A stretch of 64,000 bases of DNA from Rhodocyclaceae bacterium (GTDB taxonomy: Bacteria; Pseudomonadota; Gammaproteobacteria; Burkholderiales; Rhodocyclaceae): the NCBI GenBank assembly GCA_030682175.1, contig JAUXOM010000036.1, positions 62,001 to 126,000 on the forward strand. Reading direction: 5' to 3'. The translations under genes were made by a program, and so were the position numbers. Below the pieces are notes generated by a model. That model made no database searches. It was not told where the DNA came from and saw only the letters and a list, made by a program, of their open reading frames with translations. Numbering within the stretch: position 1 is the stretch's first letter; each line of letters opens with the position of its first letter. Shown piece by piece: positions 22,480 through 30,698 of this stretch.

Positions 22480-23412
22480 ATGAACGAGAAACAGAAGGGC
22501 GCGGCCAAGACGGCACGCATCCCGATCAAGATCGTGCCTGCCACAGCGCTGAAAAAGCCCGACTGGATCCGTGTCAGGGCCGGCAATTCGGCCGCGCGCT
22601 TCGGCGAGGTCAAGGCCATCCTGCGCGACCACGGCCTGCACACCGTCTGCGAGGAAGCCACCTGTCCCAACATCGGCGAATGTTTCGGCAAGGGCACGGC
22701 CACCTTCATGATCCTCGGCGACCTGTGCACGCGGCGCTGCCCGTTCTGCGACGTCGGCCACGGCGTGCCGCTGCCGCCCGATCCGACCGAGCCGGAAAAA
22801 CTCGCCCGGACCATCGCGGCGATGAAACTCAAATACGTGGTGATCACCAGCGTCGACCGCGATGACCTGCGTGACGGCGGCGCCCGGCATTTCGCCGACT
22901 GCATTCGCGCAATACGTGCGCAAGCTCCAGCCACCGTCATCGAGATCCTGGTGCCGGATTTCCGCGGCCGGCTCGACGTTGCGCTCGACATCCTCGCCGC
23001 CACGCCGCCCGACGTGATGAACCACAACCTCGAAACCGTGCCGCGTCTCTACAAACAGGCGCGCCCCGGCGCCGATTACGCCCACTCGCTGAAGTTGCTG
23101 CAGGACTTCAAGGCGCGCCAGCCGAGCCTGCCCACCAAGTCCGGCCTGATGGTCGGCCTCGGCGAAACCGATGAGGAAATCATCACCGTGATGAGCGACC
23201 TCGCCGCCCACGGCGTGGCAATGCTCACCATCGGCCAGTATCTCGCTCCTTCCGGCCACCATCTGCCGGTGACGCGTTATGTGCATCCGGACACTTTCGT
23301 CATGTATGAGCGCGAGGCCACAGCCATGGGCTTCTCCCACGCCGCCTGCGCGCCCCTCGTCAGGTCAAGCTATCACGCCGACCAGCAGGCTCACGGAGCA
23401 GGAGTGGTGTAA
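22480..23412 (+). CDS. lipA: Lipoyl synthase
   Basis: 310 residues, radical-SAM enzyme inserting two sulfurs into octanoyl groups. The auxiliary cluster cysteines are in [12 protein letters not shown], the radical-SAM cluster in [13 protein letters not shown], and the terminal RSSYHADQQ serine ligand motif is present. The ATG at 22480 was chosen; the codons upstream of it belong to the repeat and to the DUF4926 gene. No good ribosome site is visible upstream (AAAAAATC only), unlike the DUF4926 gene, so lipA expression may depend on the repeat-bearing junction. Its last 53 bp overlap the convergent PAP2 gene. Confidence 0.95.
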   Translation: MNEKQKGAAKTARIPIKIVPATALKKPDWIRVRAGNSAARFGEVKAILRDHGLHTVCEEATCPNIGECFGKGTATFMILGDLCTRRCPFCDVGHGVPLPPDPTEPEKLARTIAAMKLKYVVITSVDRDDLRDGGARHFADCIRAIRAQAPATVIEILVPDFRGRLDVALDILAATPPDVMNHNLETVPRLYKQARPGADYAHSLKLLQDFKARQPSLPTKSGLMVGLGETDEEIITVMSDLAAHGVAMLTIGQYLAPSGHHLPVTRYVHPDTFVMYEREATAMGFSHAACAPLVRSSYHADQQAHGAGVV

Positions 23413-24226
23413 GGCCTGTCGGAAAAGTCGGCGCTGGTGGGACGGCGTGCCCCGTAACGGGTATGAAATGGCTTGCATGGGGTGAGGGAGCGCCCACCTT
23501 GCTGCCTCGCCGGTTGCTGGTCAGGAAGATCAATCGGTAGGTGGCGAGCGAGACATACCAGCAGATCAGGGCGGTCCATATCTGGTGGGAAAACAGGTGC
23601 ATGCCACGTGCCACTTGAACGTAGGTCAGCAACAATCCGAACAGCATGACGAACCAGAACATGCCCGTGGCGAGTCGCCGGCGGCGCAGATGGCGGGCGG
23701 CAAAGTAGAGCGGAAACAGTGAAAAGGCCGAAGCGGCATGACCGCCCGGCGAACAGCGGCCCAAGCCGATTTCGGCGGGAACCGGATCGAATGGGCCGAT
23801 ATAGGGCCGGGTGCCGCCAAACAGGGTCAGACTGAACGGGCAGGCCTGATATGAGGCGTTTTTGAAGGTCGATACCGCACTGGCCGAAAGCAGGCTGGCA
23901 GCCAGAACAAACAGGAGGAGTCGGCGATAGGGCTTGAGGCGCGTGACCGCGAGGCTGGCAAGAAATGCCAGCCCCATCAGGCTGACGACGCGGCGTACCG
24001 CTTGCTTGACGTCCGCATGGAGGAGGTTTTCGTGCAGCCAGTCGTGTTCGAGGGGAAAGCGGCCGGTGGCGGGGTCGAAGAAGAACGCACTGAGGCCGAT
24101 ATCCAAACCCAGATAGAGGAATGCCGCCAACAACAGCGCGGCGAGCAGAGTCGGCAGGATGATGTCTTGCAGCGTGATTTCGGCAGTGCAGCCATTGCCT
24201 GTGGAATGAGGCCGCGCCCCGCTCAT
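23360..24226 (-). CDS. PAP2-family lipid phosphatase with repeat-derived C-terminus
   Basis: 288 residues with about six membrane helices. The PAP2 phosphatase motifs appear as [12 protein letters not shown] (motif 1 position), [14 protein letters not shown] (motif 2, SPGGH) and [11 protein letters not shown] (motif 3, with the catalytic H). Such enzymes dephosphorylate lipid pyrophosphates or phospholipid head groups at the periplasmic face. After the last helix the frame runs on through an extended dispersed repeat ([16 protein letters not shown]) and into the lipA 3' end on the other strand, so about 40 terminal residues are probably not ancestral. Its start overlaps the LTA-synthase-like gene stop by 4 bp. 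Confidence 0.88.
   Translation of the reverse strand: MSGARPHSTGNGCTAEITLQDIILPTLLAALLLAAFLYLGLDIGLSAFFFDPATGRFPLEHDWLHENLLHADVKQAVRRVVSLMGLAFLASLAVTRLKPYRRLLLFVLAASLLSASAVSTFKNASYQACPFSLTLFGGTRPYIGPFDPVPAEIGLGRCSPGGHAASAFSLFPLYFAARHLRRRRLATGMFWFVMLFGLLLTYVQVARGMHLFSHQIWTALICWYVSLATYRLIFLTSNRRGSKVGAPSPHASHFIPVTGHAVPPAPTFPTGLTPLLLREPAGRRDSLT
23424..23484 (+). repeat. Extended dispersed repeat, copy 12 (PAP2 gene 3' end)
   Basis: Core AAAGTCGGCGC-TGGTGGGACGGC (23424-23446) followed by GTGCCCCGTAACGGGTATG and AAATGGCTTGCATGGGGTG. The same tail is at 29039-29076. Confidence 0.92.
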
Positions 24227-26250
24227 TTTGCCGCCCGGTGGTGGGAGCTGATCAATTCGCCCTGTTTGAATCCATTGGCAGCCGTCTGATAGTAGGCAAT
24301 GGCTTCTTCGACCAGGTGCGGATCGGGCTCGGTCCGGCTGGCTTCGAGCGTGTCAGGCGCGATGCGATAGGCCTCGACACGGCGCTTGGGCATCAGCACG
24401 GTCAGCATGTCATTCTTGTAGTAGCCGAGGGATTGATAGTTGCTGATGAAGGCCCGGCTTGACCGTCCCGCGGCGGGTTCGAGCAGGGAGGTGCCGAAAA
24501 ATTCCTCCTTTCCGGGGAATCCGAGCGCATGAAGCAGGGTCGGCGCGACATCGATCTGGCTGGCCATCGCATGATTCGTACCGGGACGCAGCAGGGCCGG
24601 CGCATAAAAAATCAGTGGAATGTGGTACTTGGCGACGGGCAATTGGGTTTTGCCGGCAACCGATGCGCAATGGTCGGCGGTAATCACGAACAGGGTGTCC
24701 TTGAACCACGGTTTGCTACGCGCCTCTTCGATGAAGCGGCCAATCGCATGGTCGCTGTACTTCACCGCGCCGTTTCTTCCACCGGGCGAGGGAATGTCGA
24801 TACGGCCTTCCGGATAGGTGAACGGACGATGGTTCGAGGTCGTCATGATGTGGGCGAAGAAAGGCTTGCCGTTGTTGTCGAGCTTGTCGAATTCGCGTGA
24901 AGCGTTGGCGAACAGGGACTCGTCGGCCACGCCCCAGATGTTCTCGAAGGCAATGGAATCGGCCGGGAAGTCGGTGCGATCGATCACCCGGTAGTCGTTG
25001 GCGGCGAAATACGCATTCATGTTGTCGAAATAGCCGTAGCCGCCATACAGAAACAGGGGCGCAATGCCCTGCTGTTCGAAATGCTCGCCCAGCGAGGACA
25101 GGTGTTCGTTGTTTGGGCGTCGCACGATCGACTGTCCCGGCAACGGCGGCAAGCCGATCGACAGGGCTTCCAGACCACGCACGGTACGGGTGCCCGTGGC
25201 GAAGATCCTGTCGAAGCGAAATCCTTCCGTTGCCAGGCGATCGAGATGGGGTGTCAAGCCGCGCTTGTCCCCATGCACGCCAAGGTATTCGGCCGACAAG
25301 CTTTCCACCGAGATCAGGATGACGTTTTTCGGCTTGCGGATGAACGGCGCCGGGAGGGCGTTGTGTGGGCCGGTTAGCTGGTTTGTCGCAGTGCCGACCT
25401 TTCGGAAGCCATGGTTTCCTGGGTTGCGCAGCTGTGCCAGGATCGTTTTTGCATGCTCTGCGGGCAAGGTGCTGTAAAAGCGGTCGTAGTCCAGTTCATT
25501 GCGACGCATCGCGGCAGCCAGGCTGAACAGTCCATTGCCCGACAACTCGTCTGCGTAGGCGTTGCCGGTTGCGGTCATCTGGTCGACGTTCGCCAGGCGC
25601 ATGCTGGCCATCGGCAGAATCAAGACGAGCGCGGCACCGATGGCGCGCCACCGCCAGGTGCGCGGCCCATCTGCCCAGTCAAAGAATTTTGCAGCCAGCC
25701 AGGTCAGCAATGTCGCCAGCGCGGCGACCAGCCCCAGCAAGGCTCCGACCGGATAGGACTCGCGGATGTTGCCGATCACTTCCTGTGTGTAGATCAGGTA
25801 ATCGATAGCGATGAAATTGAAGCGACTGCTGAATTCACGCCAGAAGGTGATTTCCGCCAGGGCGCCAAACAACAGCAGCGCCATGGAAAGCCAAAGCACG
25901 CCCCAGCGCAATACATGGACGGTGCGGCGACTGCGGAAGCGATTGGGCAGCGCCACGGCGATCAAAAGAAACGGCGGCAGCAGGAAGCACAGTGTCGCGA
26001 TGTCGAACCACAGCCCTCGCACCAGGGCGGACAAGCCGTTGTGCAGGTTGATATCGCCGGTATCGAGGTGTGCCAGCAGGACCAGCCGCAAGCAGAACCA
26101 GATGGCCAGCGCCGCCGCTGCCAACAGGACCGGCAGACTGATTTCTCGGCGCCGCCGGGCGCTGGCGGAATTTGCTGTGCATGTCGCGGTTCCGCTTTCA
26201 AACAGGGCGAGCGTGGCCGGACAGCTCTCCGCGGAGGTGTTTACCGGCAC
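24223..26250 (-). CDS. LTA-synthase-like phosphotransferase (alkaline phosphatase superfamily)
   Basis: About 675 residues from a GTG at 26250; the reading frame is open further upstream but that part overlaps the methyltransferase gene. Five N-terminal membrane helices (to about residue 205) precede a periplasmic sulfatase-type domain: NVILISVESLSAEYLG (metal ligand E), IFATGTRTVRGLEAL with the nucleophilic threonine, and LFVITADHCASVAGK with metal ligands. The family transfers phosphoglycerol or phosphoethanolamine to cell-envelope lipids or glycans. In a Gram-negative host the acceptor is likely LPS or periplasmic glucan (inference). Overlaps with both neighbours indicate coupled translation with the methyltransferase and PAP2 genes. 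Confidence 0.85.
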   Translation of the reverse strand: MPVNTSAESCPATLALFESGTATCTANSASARRRREISLPVLLAAAALAIWFCLRLVLLAHLDTGDINLHNGLSALVRGLWFDIATLCFLLPPFLLIAVALPNRFRSRRTVHVLRWGVLWLSMALLLFGALAEITFWREFSSRFNFIAIDYLIYTQEVIGNIRESYPVGALLGLVAALATLLTWLAAKFFDWADGPRTWRWRAIGAALVLILPMASMRLANVDQMTATGNAYADELSGNGLFSLAAAMRRNELDYDRFYSTLPAEHAKTILAQLRNPGNHGFRKVGTATNQLTGPHNALPAPFIRKPKNVILISVESLSAEYLGVHGDKRGLTPHLDRLATEGFRFDRIFATGTRTVRGLEALSIGLPPLPGQSIVRRPNNEHLSSLGEHFEQQGIAPLFLYGGYGYFDNMNAYFAANDYRVIDRTDFPADSIAFENIWGVADESLFANASREFDKLDNNGKPFFAHIMTTSNHRPFTYPEGRIDIPSPGGRNGAVKYSDHAIGRFIEEARSKPWFKDTLFVITADHCASVAGKTQLPVAKYHIPLIFYAPALLRPGTNHAMASQIDVAPTLLHALGFPGKEEFFGTSLLEPAAGRSSRAFISNYQSLGYYKNDMLTVLMPKRRVEAYRIAPDTLEASRTEPDPHLVEEAIAYYQTAANGFKQGELISSHHRAAK

Positions 26251-26948
26251 GCGGTGTCCGCCGACTTGCGCAGCACATAAACGCGCCACATGGCGTAGCG
26301 GGGAATGAAGTCGGCGTGGCTGACGATGTCGAATCCAGCAGAACGGAATTCCTGTTCGACCTGGCGGACGGGCAAGACAAAGCGATTCTGTTCGCCGTGG
26401 CTTCCGCGTCTGCTGCGCTTGCTTTCGAGTTGCTGGCGCCGCCACGCCTTGTAATTGCCGTCCACCCAGAGTGACAGGATGACCGTATCCCGGGTTACGC
26501 GATGAAACTCGTTGAGGATGGTCGAGCGGTGTTCGGCGGCACCGATATGGTGCAGGAGTCGCATGCAAAAAATGGCATCGACCGCACCATCGGGAAGCCC
26601 GATGTCAAAGGCCGAGGTTTGCAGCGTACGAATGCGCTCCAGGAGTGCAGCGGGCTGGTTGGCCCGGGCGGTGGCAAGCATGCCGGCGGAGTTGTCGGCG
26701 GCGATGACAAGGCGATTCGGTTGTTCGGCCAGGACGGGCCAGAAGCGTCCGGCGCCACAGGGCAGGTCGAGCACCAGGGTCGGTTCGCCGGCAAGCGCCA
26801 GGGCCTTGCGGGCGAGCTGTTCGTCGCGCCAGTGTGACAGGCGGCGTGCCAGTCCGGCGCGATGTTTGTGCAGGTAGGATTCGGCGTGCTGCCGGTCATA
26901 CTTCTCGGCGAAGGGGAGTTGTATGGTCCGGAGGGAGGATTTCGACAT
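26241..26948 (-). CDS. SAM-dependent class I methyltransferase
   Basis: 235 residues. Motif I is VLDLPCGAGRFWPVL (about residues 59-73), with the acidic motif II at VIAADNSAGML and a VDAIFCMRLLHHIG motif IV. Between the two-component system and the LTA-synthase-like gene, it resembles the methyltransferase gene that follows colRS in pseudomonads; a sugar or lipid O-methylation in envelope modification is inferred. It starts 81 bp after the histidine kinase stop and overlaps the downstream GTG by 10 bp. Confidence 0.85.
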   Translation of the reverse strand: MSKSSLRTIQLPFAEKYDRQHAESYLHKHRAGLARRLSHWRDEQLARKALALAGEPTLVLDLPCGAGRFWPVLAEQPNRLVIAADNSAGMLATARANQPAALLERIRTLQTSAFDIGLPDGAVDAIFCMRLLHHIGAAEHRSTILNEFHRVTRDTVILSLWVDGNYKAWRRQQLESKRSRRGSHGEQNRFVLPVRQVEQEFRSAGFDIVSHADFIPRYAMWRVYVLRKSADTACR

Positions 26949-27029
26949 GAGGGCACTCGATGAGATGGAATGCCATGCACTTTAGGCACCCCACCGTGAG
27001 CACTCTGTCAATCTGGCGTGAAAAAAACG

Positions 27030-28304
27030 TCAAGAACCAAAAAAATCCACCCGAAACTCGCAGCCGCCACCTGCGTGCTCGTCGAGACGGATCCGCCATC
27101 CTTGCTGCCGGCATATCCGTTGCACCAGAGACAGGCCAAGTCCGAGGCCGTCGCCGCGACTGCTATCGCCCCTGACAAAGGGCTGGAAAACTGCTTCGCG
27201 CCTGGACGGGGGAATGCCGGCGCCGGAATCGCAGACACTGAAGCCGCCCGACCGCAGGACCAACTGGACGAATCCCCGGTCGGTGTAGTGCAGCGCATTG
27301 CGCAACAGGTTGGATACCACGGCGCGCAGCTGTGGCGCCGGATAGAGACCGGCATCTTCGGCTTCACGGGTCAATTTAAACTCAAGTCCGCGTGAGGCTG
27401 CCTCATGAAGCCAGCGGGCCTGCTGTTCGCTGGCGACCTGTCCGAGGGTGATCTGATTCGTGCTGCCGCCTTTGTCCCTTGGCGCCCGCGCCAGTTGCAG
27501 AAATACCTCGACCAGCTCGCGCATTTCCTCGCAGGAGGCGCGCATGCGTTCGATCCGGTCGAGCTGTTGCGGATCGGCAATACCCTGCGCCAGCAGCAGG
27601 TCGCAGGTGCTGGCGATGACCATCAGGGGGGTGCGCAGTTCGTGGCTGACGTCGCTGGCGAACAGTCGCTCACGCTCCAGTGTCTGCCGTAATTTGCCCA
27701 GGGTTTCATCGAAGGCCGCCGCCAGTTGCCCGACTTCGTCACTGGCGTAATCTGCCGCCAGCGCTGGCGCCAGCGGCAATAGTTGCTCCCGATGGCGCAC
27801 CTGGCCGGCCAGGCGAATGACCGGGGCGATGACGCGCCGGGCCATCAGGGTGCCGATCAGCCAGGCAATCAGGATGCTCAAGGCAAATGCGGACAACACG
27901 ATGACTTTAAGGATTTTCTCGCGGTATTCGAATTCTGCAAGATTCTGGACCAGCGCATAGCGTTTGTCCGCCACATCGCGGATCAGGACATGCACTTCCG
28001 CCCCATCCCGATAGATCTCATGCAACCCCGTTCCGAGTCCGTCCAGCCAAGCGGGAAGGCTGCCACGCTGATCGTTGGTGCTGACAAACAAATCCATGTC
28101 GCTATCGACCTGAAACGGCTGGCCGGCGTCGGTCGCCATAATGATGCTGTCGAGATCGCGCGTCAGCGCTGCTGCGGCAAAGTAATCCTCCGCGTAACCG
28201 ACGGCCTCGGTCACCATCAACGAGAACAGGCCGGCCACCACCACCGTCATCAGAACATAGGCCGTGACGATGCGCCGGGCGAGCGTTTGTTGTCTAGCTG
28301 CCAT
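27030..28304 (-). CDS. Sensor histidine kinase, ColS-like
   Basis: 424 residues: membrane helix about 11-33, a periplasmic sensor domain of about 100 residues, a second helix (about 133-153), HAMP, DHp box DVSHELRTPLMVIAS with the phosphorylated H, and an ATP-binding domain with NLLRNALHYT (N box), VCDSGAGIPP (G1) and GDGLGLGLSLVQRI (G2). The sensor domain ends with EFEYREK, containing an E-x-x-E motif near the membrane like the metal-sensing motif of ColS. The partner regulator gene overlaps by 11 bp upstream. With a PAP2, methyltransferase and phosphotransferase downstream, an envelope-stress or metal-responsive system is inferred. Confidence 0.88.
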   Translation of the reverse strand: MAARQQTLARRIVTAYVLMTVVVAGLFSLMVTEAVGYAEDYFAAAALTRDLDSIIMATDAGQPFQVDSDMDLFVSTNDQRGSLPAWLDGLGTGLHEIYRDGAEVHVLIRDVADKRYALVQNLAEFEYREKILKVIVLSAFALSILIAWLIGTLMARRVIAPVIRLAGQVRHREQLLPLAPALAADYASDEVGQLAAAFDETLGKLRQTLERERLFASDVSHELRTPLMVIASTCDLLLAQGIADPQQLDRIERMRASCEEMRELVEVFLQLARAPRDKGGSTNQITLGQVASEQQARWLHEAASRGLEFKLTREAEDAGLYPAPQLRAVVSNLLRNALHYTDRGFVQLVLRSGGFSVCDSGAGIPPSRREAVFQPFVRGDSSRGDGLGLGLSLVQRICRQQGWRIRLDEHAGGGCEFRVDFFGS

Positions 28305-28977
28305 CAGCTAACTCCGCCAATCGGTAACCGACACCGTGAATGGTATGCAGCAGGGCTTGCGGGTAGGGCTTGTCAATCTGCTGGCGCAGGCTGTGAATGT
28401 GGCTGCGCAGGCTGTCGCTGTCCGGTGGGGCATCGCCCCACAGGGCCTCCTCGAGCGTTTCCCGCTGCACGATGGCGGGGCTCTTCTGCATCAGGATGGC
28501 GAGCAGCTTGAGTCCGATCGGGCCGATCTTGATGTTGCGTCCGCCACGACCGACTTCGAGCGTATCCAGGTCGTAGGTCAGGTCGGCGACCTTGAGCAGC
28601 CTGCGGCCGCCCCCGCGGCTGCGCTTGAGCACCGCCTCGATACGCGCTGCCAGCTCAGGCAGGGCAAACGGCTTGGTGAGGTAGTCATCCGCGCCGGCGC
28701 GAAAGCCGTGCAGGCGGTCATCCAGCGCATCGCGCGCAGTCAGCATGATGATCGGAGTTTCGCGCCGCTCGCTTTCGCGCAAGCGCTGGCAGAGCGTATA
28801 GCCATCCATCCCTGGCAGCATGATGTCGAGGACGATCAGATCGTAAGGATGGGTTGCCGCCAGATGCAGCCCGGTCAGGCCGTCCTGCGCGCAATCGACT
28901 TCATAACCTTTCAGGGCGAGGTAGTCGGCCAGGTTGGCCAGAATGTCGCGGTTGTCTTCCACCACCAGCAGGCGCAT
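28294..28977 (-). CDS. OmpR/PhoB-family response regulator, ColR-like
   Basis: 227 residues. Receiver domain with acidic pocket EDN (residues 7-9), phosphoacceptor D in LIVLDIMLPGMDGY (about 51), T in MLTARD and K in YLTKPF. The winged-helix output domain (about 130-220) contains LEEALWGDAPPDSDSLRSHI and IHGVGYRL. First gene of a probable five-gene transcript (regulator, kinase, methyltransferase, LTA-synthase-like, PAP2). An extended dispersed repeat occupies its upstream region (29016-29076). Confidence 0.93.
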   Translation of the reverse strand: MRLLVVEDNRDILANLADYLALKGYEVDCAQDGLTGLHLAATHPYDLIVLDIMLPGMDGYTLCQRLRESERRETPIIMLTARDALDDRLHGFRAGADDYLTKPFALPELAARIEAVLKRSRGGGRRLLKVADLTYDLDTLEVGRGGRNIKIGPIGLKLLAILMQKSPAIVQRETLEEALWGDAPPDSDSLRSHIHSLRQQIDKPYPQALLHTIHGVGYRLAELADGS

Positions 28978-29015
28978 GGGCTTTATATGCTCCGGTCAAG
29001 TTTAATGTCAGTCAG

Positions 29016-29076
29016 AAGGTCGGCGCTGGCGGGACGGCATGCCCCGTAGCGGGTATGAAATGGCCTGCATGGGGTG
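29016..29076 (+). repeat. Extended dispersed repeat, copy 13 (upstream of the response regulator)
   Basis: Core AAGGTCGGCGC-TGGCGGGACGGC followed by ATGCCCCGTAGCGGGTATG and AAATGGCCTGCATGGGGTG, nearly identical to 23424-23484. It lies 38 bp upstream of the regulator start, where the promoter should be. Confidence 0.92.
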
Positions 29077-29105
29077 GCGCACATACTCAATGCTACGCGT
29101 CTATA

Positions 29106-29876
29106 TCAAGGCCGCGCCCATTTGATCTCTTTTGCCGTCGCCGGGCCGATCAGCGTCTGCGCCAGGCTGTGGGGTGTCTCGGCCTGTGTTGCCGTGACGG
29201 GGATGCGCCCGCCCATGATCTCGGCGTACTCTTGTGGATGGCGCGGATTCTGTTCCGGGTCGGCATAGCCGTCGGGAAAGCGCGGTAGGTTGGTGGCCGG
29301 GTCGTATTTGTCGGTGGCGCCCAGCGTATGCAGCAGTTCGTGGGCGATGATCGCGTTGTTCGATCCGGTCATGGCCGGGCTGGCGAAGGCGTTGATCACG
29401 CCCACCAGACCACGTTCGAGGCCGACCGAATGCGCGATGCGCGGATTGACTGCCGGATCGTGATACAGCACGAACAGGCGCACCGCGGGTTTCGGGCCGG
29501 CGATGTGATCATTCCGCCATGCCCACCAGCGCATCTGCAGGCTCCAGAAGATCGACTGGAACGGGTTGGCGTCACGCGGCGCTGCGGGTGGCATGGCGGC
29601 GACGGGTGGCGCCACCGTTATTGATAGCGGGCGCCACACGGTCAAACCATAGCGCTTGGCCTCTTCCTCGAAGAATGCATCGATGGCCCGAAACGAATCA
29701 GCATCGAGCGCGCCGACGTAACGCTGTGTCGTGCCGGAAGCATCGCCGGCGATCGGATAAATCCCGACATACAGGGTGTTCTGCCAGGCCGTCGCGCGGG
29801 AACGGGCAAGCCAGGTTTCCTGCGCGACAGTGGCAAGAATCAGCAGCAGAATGATGATGCGAATTGCCTTGGCCAT
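29106..29876 (-). CDS. Putative membrane-anchored zinc metalloprotease-like protein
   Basis: 256 residues with an N-terminal membrane anchor or signal (AIRIIILLLILATVAQETWLA, shown in part). A zinc-binding pattern AIIAHELLHTLGATDKYD (HExxHxxGxxD, about residues 183-200) is followed by LPRFPDGYADPEQNPRHPQEYAEIMGG, in part. The third ligand position is Asp, as in some metzincin-like families. No named family is recognised with confidence. It is transcribed away from the DUF4197 gene. The ATG at 29876 gives the best anchor; a GTG at 29891 is less likely. Confidence 0.75.
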   Translation of the reverse strand: MAKAIRIIILLLILATVAQETWLARSRATAWQNTLYVGIYPIAGDASGTTQRYVGALDADSFRAIDAFFEEEAKRYGLTVWRPLSITVAPPVAAMPPAAPRDANPFQSIFWSLQMRWWAWRNDHIAGPKPAVRLFVLYHDPAVNPRIAHSVGLERGLVGVINAFASPAMTGSNNAIIAHELLHTLGATDKYDPATNLPRFPDGYADPEQNPRHPQEYAEIMGGRIPVTATQAETPHSLAQTLIGPATAKEIKWARP

Positions 29877-29992
29877 TGGAAAAATTACCAAAAACGATTA
29901 AGGTGTTTGCAGAAGGCGCACTGCATTGTGCGGTTTGCCCGGGGTATTTTGCCACCCGGCCGCCAACTCATCGCGGAGGTTAAACTACCCTT

Positions 29993-30691
29993 ATGAAAAC
30001 CCATACCTTTTATCGTGTCATGCTCGGCCTGCTGGCCGGCTTGTGGTTCGCCACCGGTGCCCAGGCGCTTTCGCTCGCGGATCTTTCGAGTCAGGATGCC
30101 GGCGCCGGCTTGAAGGAGGCGCTGACGCAAGGCGCCGGCAAGGCGGTTGCGCTGCTGGGCCGTACCGATGGCTTTCTGGGCAACCCGAAGGTCAAGATTC
30201 CCCTGCCCGACAGCGTCCAGCAGGTGGAGGGCGTGTTGCGCATGTTCGGCATGGGCAGGCAGGCCGACGAACTGATAACGTCAATGAACCGCGCCGCCGA
30301 GGCGGCCGTGCCGCAAGCCAGAGCCCTGCTGGTGAATGCGGTGAAGCAGATGAGCGTCGAAGATGCCAAGGCGATCCTGTCAGGCGGCGACGATGCGGGT
30401 ACGCAGTATTTTCGCGGCAAGACGGCAGAGCCCCTGACCCGGCAGTTCCTGCCGATCGTCAAGCAGGCGATGGCCAAGGTCAAACTGGCCGAGCAGTATG
30501 AAAAATTCGCCAGCAAGGGCGCCAAATACGGCTTGGTCAAGGAAGAGGACATCCATCTGGAAAACTACGTCACCGCAAAAACGCTGGACGGCCTGTATCT
30601 GATGATCGCCGAAGAAGAAAAGGCGATTCGCACCAACCCGCTGGGCGCCGCCGGAAATCTGGCGAAAAAGGTGTTTGGCGCGCTGCAGTGA
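29993..30691 (+). CDS. DUF4197 exported protein
   Basis: 232 residues with a cleavable signal peptide ending at AQALS. The DUF4197 body includes GLKEALTQGAGKAVALLG, KIPLPDSVQQVEGVLRMFGMG, ILSGGDDAGTQYFRGKTAEPL and an EDIHLENYVTAKTLDGLYLM segment (in part). Family proteins are periplasmic or lipoprotein-like with no known function. The rep helicase gene starts 8 bp after its stop, so the two are probably cotranscribed. Confidence 0.9.
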   Translation: MKTHTFYRVMLGLLAGLWFATGAQALSLADLSSQDAGAGLKEALTQGAGKAVALLGRTDGFLGNPKVKIPLPDSVQQVEGVLRMFGMGRQADELITSMNRAAEAAVPQARALLVNAVKQMSVEDAKAILSGGDDAGTQYFRGKTAEPLTRQFLPIVKQAMAKVKLAEQYEKFASKGAKYGLVKEEDIHLENYVTAKTLDGLYLMIAEEEKAIRTNPLGAAGNLAKKVFGALQ

Positions 30692-30698
30692 TTCCACA

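Noticed and set aside
25381-25400. CAGTGCCGACCTTTCGG in the LTA-synthase-like gene
   Set aside because: Similar to one end of the core (encodes RKVGTAT) but with too many differences to count as a copy; possible decayed member.
26251-26568. Longer N-terminus for the LTA-synthase-like protein
   Set aside because: It would overlap the methyltransferase gene by over 300 bp with an Arg/Pro-rich, unconserved sequence; the GTG at 26250 suffices.
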